Below, piece by piece: positions 13,926 to 18,499 of a DNA stretch of 18,499 nucleotides; position 1 is the stretch's first letter; every line of letters starts with the position of its first letter. Under the pieces are notes generated by a model. It searched no databases. It saw nothing but the letters and a program-made list of their open reading frames with translations, and was not told the origin of the DNA. The position numbers and the translations under genes are program-made. The stretch comes from Sedimenticola sp. (GTDB lineage: Bacteria; Pseudomonadota; Gammaproteobacteria; Chromatiales; Chromatiaceae), in assembly GCA_030590525.1 (NCBI GenBank), contig JAUUYI010000004.1, forward strand, positions 1-18,499, in the 5' to 3' direction.

Positions 13926-15899
13926 CTATGTACCTGGCACCTGCCCCTTGGAACGGGAATAGGCGAGGTTTTCGGACTTTGCTCTGATCGGCGACATGCG
14001 CCCCTGCAGGAGGAGGCCGCCCGGCTGGTCAAGCCGCTGGTCATAGATGATGGAGTAGGCGAGTACTCGCTGGGTATAGGTGCGGGTCTCACGGAACGGG
14101 ATGCCCTCGACCCACAGATCTGCCGGCAGGGTCTCTTTGGGGAGCCACTTGCGTACTCGGTGGGGGCCTGCGTTGTATGCGGCAGTGGCCAGCACTGGAT
14201 GATCACCGAACTGTCTGAATACCCGATCCAGGTAGGCGGTACCCAGCTTGATGTTGGTTTTCGGTGTTAGAAGATCCCGCTTTCCAGGGGGGCGGTGTTT
14301 GATCCTGCGGGCGATCTCCTTTGCTGTGCCGGGCATCAACTGCATCAGTCCCCTGGCGCCCGCGGGTGAGATGGCATCACTGGCAAAAGCACTCTCCTGG
14401 CGCACAACAGCAAATATCCAGGCGTTGTCTATCTGACGTTTCCCGGACTCCAGGTCGATGGTTTTCTGATGTTGTAACGGGAAGCGCAGACTCAGGTCGT
14501 CCCAGTAATGGGCCCGTGCCACAGTGAAAATGGCCTGGTCATTCCAGCCCCAGTGCTGGGCGAGTTTTGCCGCTGCCTGCAGCCCTTTCTCATCCAGCTT
14601 GCGGGTGGCGGAGTACCACTCGCTGCGGGCATTGCTGAAACGCCGCAGTGCGAACAGCTCTTCCGCCCGGCGTATGCCCGGTTTCTGGGCTATATCGGCC
14701 ATCTGCCGGGGTGCGATCTGCAGTGGATTGTCATTCATCTGGTAGGCGAGCCCGGCCCGGTCCGCCGCAATAAAACCAAAATAGCTGCGTTCTTCTGCCA
14801 GTTTGCGATAGATGGCATTGGCCAGCTTCGTATTACCCCCTGCTTCCAGCGCCCGTGCGTACCAGTAACGCCAGCGTTCCGTTTTTCCGCTCTCTTCCGG
14901 CAGGGTCCCAATCCATTTCTGGGCATAGTCCCATGCCTGGTGAGACAGGGCCGCCCTGATCCGGGCTTCCTGCAATCGGGTATCCTCGGTTTGAGGGGTC
15001 AGTTGGTCCAGCCGTGCCAGCAATGCCGGGTGGTCGTTCCGGATCAGGGCCAGGGCCAGGGCGCGTTCCGCCCGATAGCGCTGCTCAGGGCTGAAAGGAT
15101 ATTCAGCGGAGAGTGTCGTTTTCCAGGTGTCCCAGGCAAGGTTCACGTCGCTTCTGGCCAGTCGTTTCAGCCCATGCAGCAGGATTGCTTCACGATAAGG
15201 GTGAGCGTGGGCAAAGCCGGATGGTTCGAGGATCTCTTTTGGTTGATTGTGTATCTGCAGCCAGCGCCTCAACCATGCTTGATCAGCAGCTGGCAGAAAA
15301 CGCTCCAGATAGCGGGCCAGTCGAGTCTGGCCGGCCGCCATGGCCAGGTCGATCCGCTGCCAGACCAGTTTCGGTTTCAAACCGCCGGCTTTGCGCCAGG
15401 CGTCGAATACCGGGTCGCATTTCTCAGGTTGGGAATGGCTGCTGAGCCAGAGGGATTCGGTCTCTTTCCAGGCGGATCTGGAGCGCCCGGTTTCGATCAG
15501 TGCGCGCAGATAGAGGCAGCGTCGTACGGTACTTTTTGATGGCTGGTAGTAGCGTGCGTAGTTTGCCCAGTCACCACGTTTCGCCAACTGATTGAGCCAG
15601 AGGTGGCGGAGCCTGCGGGATAGAGGGGTGGCTGCATAGGTGGCCAGAAAAGCGTCCACTCCAGTGTGATCGACTTTGGTCATGTCCCGCTTTAGTGCCT
15701 GGAATTCCAGGTAAGGATAGAGCGGGTAATCTTTCAGTGACTCCTTCAGTTCGCGATATTGCGCCAGATGTCCCTTCTTCAGTGCGTTTTCGGCCGCCAG
15801 GAAACGCTCCCTCTCCCTTTGCTGCTCACTCACCGCCTGTAGAGTCGAGGGCAGAATCGCGATCAGCAGCAGTAACAGTATGGGTGTCCGTGATTTCAT
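13926..15899 (-). CDS. slt: Soluble lytic murein transglycosylase Slt70-type
   Basis: A periplasmic muramidase that cleaves between MurNAc and GlcNAc with formation of 1,6-anhydroMurNAc, active in wall turnover and recycling. It has 657 residues (E. coli Slt 645). A signal peptide covers about residues 1-22 (MKSRTPILLLLLIAILPSTLQA). Then a long alpha-superhelical U-domain with helical repeats (roughly 25-440) precedes the lysozyme-like GH23 domain with catalytic E502 in VVRQESAF, followed by ISPAGARGLMQLMPGTA and AYNAGPHRVRKWL. The frame stays open upstream to 16286, but I choose ATG 15899 because it gives a canonical signal peptide and because a good promoter lies at 15942-15970, downstream of the farther start codons. 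It ends 6 bp from foldback copy B. Confidence 0.95.
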   Translation of the reverse strand: MKSRTPILLLLLIAILPSTLQAVSEQQRERERFLAAENALKKGHLAQYRELKESLKDYPLYPYLEFQALKRDMTKVDHTGVDAFLATYAATPLSRRLRHLWLNQLAKRGDWANYARYYQPSKSTVRRCLYLRALIETGRSRSAWKETESLWLSSHSQPEKCDPVFDAWRKAGGLKPKLVWQRIDLAMAAGQTRLARYLERFLPAADQAWLRRWLQIHNQPKEILEPSGFAHAHPYREAILLHGLKRLARSDVNLAWDTWKTTLSAEYPFSPEQRYRAERALALALIRNDHPALLARLDQLTPQTEDTRLQEARIRAALSHQAWDYAQKWIGTLPEESGKTERWRYWYARALEAGGNTKLANAIYRKLAEERSYFGFIAADRAGLAYQMNDNPLQIAPRQMADIAQKPGIRRAEELFALRRFSNARSEWYSATRKLDEKGLQAAAKLAQHWGWNDQAIFTVARAHYWDDLSLRFPLQHQKTIDLESGKRQIDNAWIFAVVRQESAFASDAISPAGARGLMQLMPGTAKEIARRIKHRPPGKRDLLTPKTNIKLGTAYLDRVFRQFGDHPVLATAAYNAGPHRVRKWLPKETLPADLWVEGIPFRETRTYTQRVLAYSIIYDQRLDQPGGLLLQGRMSPIRAKSENLAYSRSKGQVPGT

Positions 15900-15941
15900 G
15901 CCGGTTGGTCTTTTGCTGGAATGTGCGGGTTGCATGTGGAG

Positions 15942-15970
15942 ATTATAGGTTGAGATCGCCTGTTTGTAGA
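15942..15970 (-). promoter_or_regulatory. sigma-70 promoter of slt
   Basis: Read on the minus strand, a consensus -10 TATAAT (15947-15942) is preceded by a 17-bp spacer and -35 TCTACA (15970-15965, 4 of 6 consensus bases). The transcript should start near 15935, about 36 nt before the slt ATG at 15899. This supports the chosen start and excludes upstream ATG codons at 15983 and beyond. Confidence 0.6.
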
Positions 15971-16110
15971 GGCTCTTTTTCATCTTGACTGTGCGGTGTT
16001 TGCCCAGCACTTGAAACCCACCTGTTTTACATGGTATCCCAGGATGGCCGGGAACCCGGGAAGCTGATAGTCTTGTGGCAGAACAGACCCTGATATCAGA
16101 GGTAGTATCG

Positions 16111-16557
16111 ATGAGCGACGACGTTGAACAGATGAATATGGAGCTGAGTAGTGGTATCGCCGCTTTTGAGGGAAAGCACTTTGCTATTGCAGCCCAGAAT
16201 CTCTCTCCCCTGGCAGATGCCGGGAACCCGGAAGCACAGTACCGGATGGCTATCATGGCCCAGAATGGCCTGGGTATGACAGTCAATGAGCTGTTGGCCT
16301 ACAAGTATATGAAGTCGGCGGCCGAGGCCGGGCTCGCCATTGCCCAGCATGGAATGGGGTTCATGTATCTTGAGGGCGAGTGCGTAGAAAAGAGTGGTGC
16401 CAGGGCAGTGGAGTGGTTCAAAAAGGCGGCAGATCAGGGGCTGGCCGGCTCCCAGACCACCCTGGCCATGATGTATGAGCAGGGCCAGGGGGTGGAGCAG
16501 GACCCGGAAGAAGCCAAACGCTGGTACCGGGTGGCCGGCTTTGATGAGATGGGCTGA
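16111..16557 (+). CDS. Sel1-repeat (SLR) protein
   Basis: A 148-residue protein made of about three tandem Sel1-like alpha/alpha repeats (about residues 38-73, 74-109, 110-144), with the signature A-x-A-Q-x-x-M-x-x-x-Y-x-x-G pattern (EAQYRMAIMAQNGLG, IAQHGMGFMYLEGE, GSQTTLAMMYEQGQG). Such repeats form scaffolds for protein-protein contacts; the partner is unknown. It has no signal peptide, so it is probably cytosolic. The frame extends upstream to a GTG at 16075, but ATG 16111 has a good AGAGG 8 nt before it and gives a tidy N-terminus. It diverges from slt and converges with the DAHP synthase gene, 47 bp away. Confidence 0.88.
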   Translation: MSDDVEQMNMELSSGIAAFEGKHFAIAAQNLSPLADAGNPEAQYRMAIMAQNGLGMTVNELLAYKYMKSAAEAGLAIAQHGMGFMYLEGECVEKSGARAVEWFKKAADQGLAGSQTTLAMMYEQGQGVEQDPEEAKRWYRVAGFDEMG

Positions 16558-16595
16558 TCTGCGTGCTTTTTTGATTGCAGGGGCTTTCCTCATAC

Positions 16596-16614
16596 CCACC
16601 CGTTTTACGGGTGG
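16596..16614. terminator. Hairpin between the Sel1-repeat and aroG genes
   Basis: CCACCCGT (16596-16603) and ACGGGTGG (16607-16614) form a perfect 8-bp stem with a TTT loop. It overlaps the aroG stop codon (16605-16607). The stem is strong but neither side is followed by a T-tract, so termination is only suggested by its place between convergent genes. A CTTTTTT run (16567-16573) lies upstream of the hairpin on the plus strand and does not fit a canonical terminator. Confidence 0.4.
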
Positions 16615-17684
16615 CTTGTGATTCCGCTGGAGACCTTGCGCCGCTGCCGTACGGCCTCTGCCTGCTCTTCCAGTAGCGGTGCACTCTCCTCCCAGCTGAT
16701 ACAGGCGTCCGTGATACTCTGACCCTGTACCAGTTCCTGATCCGAACGCCATTCCTGGCGTCCCGCGACCAGGAAACTCTCGATCATGGTGCCGATGATC
16801 CGATGGTCTCCCCGTGCCACTTGTCCCGCCACGTCACGGCCGATGTCGATCTGTTTCTGATGCCGCTTGCGGCTGTTGGCATGACTGAAGTCGATCATCA
16901 GCCGTGGGATGAAACCGGCGTTTGTCATCTCCTCTGAGGCGATATTGATGCTCTCGGTGTCATAGTTTGGCCGTTGGCCACCACGCAGGATGACGTGGCA
17001 CTCTTCGTTGCCACTGGTGGCGAAGATGGCAGAAACGCCCTCTTTGGTCACCGACAGGAAATGGTGGGGCTGGGAAGCGGAGCGGATGGCATCCAGGGCA
17101 ATTTTCAGGCTGCCGTTGGTGCCGTTTTTGAAACCAAGCGGGCAGGAGAGGCCGGATGCGAGCTCCCGGTGGCCCTGGCTCTCGGTGGTGCGGGCTCCAA
17201 TGGCCCCCCAGCTGATCAGGTCAGCGATATACTGGGGGCTGATCAGATCGAGAAATTCGGTACCGGCGGGCAGCCCCATCCCGTTGACATCCAGCAGCAG
17301 CCTCCTGGCCAGCCGCAGACCCTTATTGATCTGAAACGTCCCGTTCAGGTCGGGGTCGTTGATGAGTCCTTTCCAGCCCACGGTGGTGCGGGGCTTTTCA
17401 AAATAGACCCGCATTATGATCAGAAGATCCTCTTTCAATGACGTTTGCAGGGGCCGCAATCTCGCCGCATATTCTCTGGCGGCCTCCGGGTCATGCACCG
17501 AGCAGGGGCCGATGACTACGATCAGCCGATCGTCTTCCCCATGAATGATGCGGTGGAGTTCCTGTCGGGTCTGAAATACTGTTTTGGCAGCAGTGTCAGT
17601 GATCGGGAGTTCCGTCATCAGCTGGGCGGGGGAAATGAGTTCCCGGATACCGTGTATCCGCAGGTCATCTGTTAGAGGTTGCAT
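16605..17684 (-). CDS. aroG: 3-deoxy-7-phosphoheptulonate (DAHP) synthase, AroG-type
   Basis: Condenses phosphoenolpyruvate with erythrose-4-phosphate, the first step of the shikimate pathway to aromatic amino acids. It is a 359-residue class I-alpha enzyme. Recognisable blocks are VVIGPCSVHDP, RVYFEKPRTTVGWKG, WGAIGARTTESQ, HRELASGLSCP, GFKNGTNG, FLSVTK, and IDFSHANS. These follow the AroG isozyme more than AroF, but the allosteric specificity (Phe, Tyr or Trp) is not proven here. ATG 17684 is used (MQPLTDDLRIHGIREL). An upstream in-frame ATG at 17744 overlaps a promoter -10 box and would add 20 non-family residues. The C-terminal SSGITSHP comes from read-through into the hairpin region and is slightly longer than usual. 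Confidence 0.94.
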   Translation of the reverse strand: MQPLTDDLRIHGIRELISPAQLMTELPITDTAAKTVFQTRQELHRIIHGEDDRLIVVIGPCSVHDPEAAREYAARLRPLQTSLKEDLLIIMRVYFEKPRTTVGWKGLINDPDLNGTFQINKGLRLARRLLLDVNGMGLPAGTEFLDLISPQYIADLISWGAIGARTTESQGHRELASGLSCPLGFKNGTNGSLKIALDAIRSASQPHHFLSVTKEGVSAIFATSGNEECHVILRGGQRPNYDTESINIASEEMTNAGFIPRLMIDFSHANSRKRHQKQIDIGRDVAGQVARGDHRIIGTMIESFLVAGRQEWRSDQELVQGQSITDACISWEESAPLLEEQAEAVRQRRKVSSGITSHP

Positions 17685-17742
17685 GGAGTCGGCCGATGTC
17701 AGAGTGTCAGGGGGTAGAAATAAAGACCTTGGATGTCGGAGC

Positions 17743-17748
17743 ATTATA
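17743..17748 (-). promoter_or_regulatory. -10 box upstream of aroG
   Basis: A consensus TATAAT on the minus strand (17748-17743). The region 17 bp upstream holds only a poor -35 (TGTTGC), so an activator or an extended contact may be needed. The predicted transcript start near 17736 leaves about 50 nt before the ATG at 17684. The TATAAT overlaps the alternative ATG at 17744, arguing against that start. Confidence 0.45.
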
Positions 17749-17856
17749 AGCGGAAAAGAGCGCAGGCAACAGGCGGAAAAATCGGTTTTGAAAGGGTGTC
17801 TGGCAATAGAAATTCCTGTAGCCTGTAGCCTTTTACCCTAGTTACACGGAGTCTCC

Positions 17857-18499
17857 ATGGCCGATCTCACCCTGATAATTGGAAATCAGAACTACTCCTC
17901 CTGGTCATTGCGGCCCTGGCTGTTTCTCCGGCATCATGAAATCCCGTTTCAGGTGCATCGGATCTCCCTGCACAGAGAGAGCATGGAGCGGGAAATGAAA
18001 CCCTTCTTTTCGGACGGGAAGGTACCGGTGTTGAGGGAGAGAGAGGTCGAAGTGTGGGACTCTCTCGCGATTCTCGAGTACCTGGCCGAGCGCTTTCCGG
18101 AACGGGAAGGGTGGCCCGCGAATCCCGGGGCGCGCGCGGTGGCCCGGTCTGTCAGTGCGGAGATGCACTCCAGTTTCCCGGATCTGCGCAATGAGATGCC
18201 GATGAACTGCCGGCGGCGATTTCCCGGTTTTGAGCTGAGCGCCAGGGCCCGGCGCGACGTGCAGCGCCTGTTCGATCTGTGGGGGTTCTGCCGGACCCGG
18301 TTTGGTGCGGGTGGCCCCTGGCTGTTCGGGTCGTTCAGTGTGGCCGACTGTATGTATGCCCCGGTGGTGATGCGCCTGTTGAGCTATGAGGTCGAACTGG
18401 ACCCGGTTGCCCGGGCTTACTGTGACACCCTCTATGAGAGTCCAGCGGCACAGGCGTGGATCGAAGCGGCCAAGCTGGAGAGCGAGGTGATAGCGGAAG
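17857..18499 (+). CDS. Glutathione S-transferase family protein (3' end outside window)
   Basis: The frame is open from ATG 17857 to the window end: 214 complete codons, with no stop reached. The family length is about 220-235, so only a short tail is missing. The N-terminal thioredoxin-like domain holds NYSSWSLRPWL (12-22), with a candidate active-site Ser near the start, the KVPVL cis-Pro loop and the WDSLAILEYL glutathione-site segment. The rest is the helical C-domain. GGAG sits 5 nt before the ATG. The substrate is unknown; a detoxification or stress role is only the family default. It diverges from aroG (172 bp between start codons). Confidence 0.88.
   Translation, partial: MADLTLIIGNQNYSSWSLRPWLFLRHHEIPFQVHRISLHRESMEREMKPFFSDGKVPVLREREVEVWDSLAILEYLAERFPEREGWPANPGARAVARSVSAEMHSSFPDLRNEMPMNCRRRFPGFELSARARRDVQRLFDLWGFCRTRFGAGGPWLFGSFSVADCMYAPVVMRLLSYEVELDPVARAYCDTLYESPAAQAWIEAAKLESEVIAE

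Noticed and set aside
14508..15539. 343-codon open frame on the plus strand inside slt
   Set aside because: Antisense to a clear Slt70-type gene, with no family resemblance or plausible start.
15900..16286. Upstream extension of slt by up to 129 residues
   Set aside because: The extension precedes a canonical signal peptide and overlaps the likely slt promoter and the Sel1-repeat gene on the other strand.

Overview
The window looks like an ordinary chromosomal segment of a GC-rich gammaproteobacterium. The evidence is the divergent tsaD / rpsU-yqeY-dnaG macromolecular-synthesis locus, the divergent plsY / folB-folK pair, an Rsd/AlgQ-type anti-sigma protein, a Slt70-type lytic transglycosylase and an AroG-type DAHP synthase. 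Many encoded proteins resemble those of sulfur-oxidising Chromatiales-like lineages, but that placement is only an inference. I see no rRNA, tRNA, CRISPR array, prophage or transposase.

Layout. (1) 1-2,845: dnaG, yqeY and rpsU on the minus strand behind one recognisable promoter; rpoD would be expected just left of the window. (2) 2,846-6,210: tsaD (+) overlaps the end of plsY (-); then folB-folK (+) face a pteridine-reductase-type SDR (-), forming a small folate/pteridine neighbourhood. (3) 6,248-6,412: a foldback repeat (copy A) fills the divergent gap before a MidA/NDUFAF7-type methyltransferase gene (+). That gene abuts a predicted outer-membrane lipoprotein aminopeptidase whose signal peptide is encoded with no ATG/GTG/TTG start. 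(4) 8,809-10,544: a minus-strand pair, an exported protein rich in Met, Pro and Trp with 8-residue tandem repeats, and an NDUFA9-like SDR, overlapping by 4 bp. (5) 10,735-13,650: rsd followed closely by an 811-residue soluble protein whose C-terminal third looks like a divergent class III nucleotide cyclase domain. (6) 13,657-13,919: a second, larger foldback repeat (copy B), related to copy A, fills the convergent gap before slt (-). (7) 16,111-18,499: a Sel1-repeat protein (+), an AroG-type DAHP synthase (-) and a GST-family protein (+) cut by the window end.

Most genes are housekeeping: replication priming, translation, t6A modification, phospholipid and folate synthesis, murein turnover and the shikimate pathway. 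The parts worth a second look are the rsd/cyclase-like pair, the two related foldback elements that almost exactly fill intergenic gaps, the apparent ATT start of the aminopeptidase, and the Met/Trp-rich exported repeat protein coupled to an NDUFA9-like reductase. I found no clear evidence of a complete new defence or mobile system.
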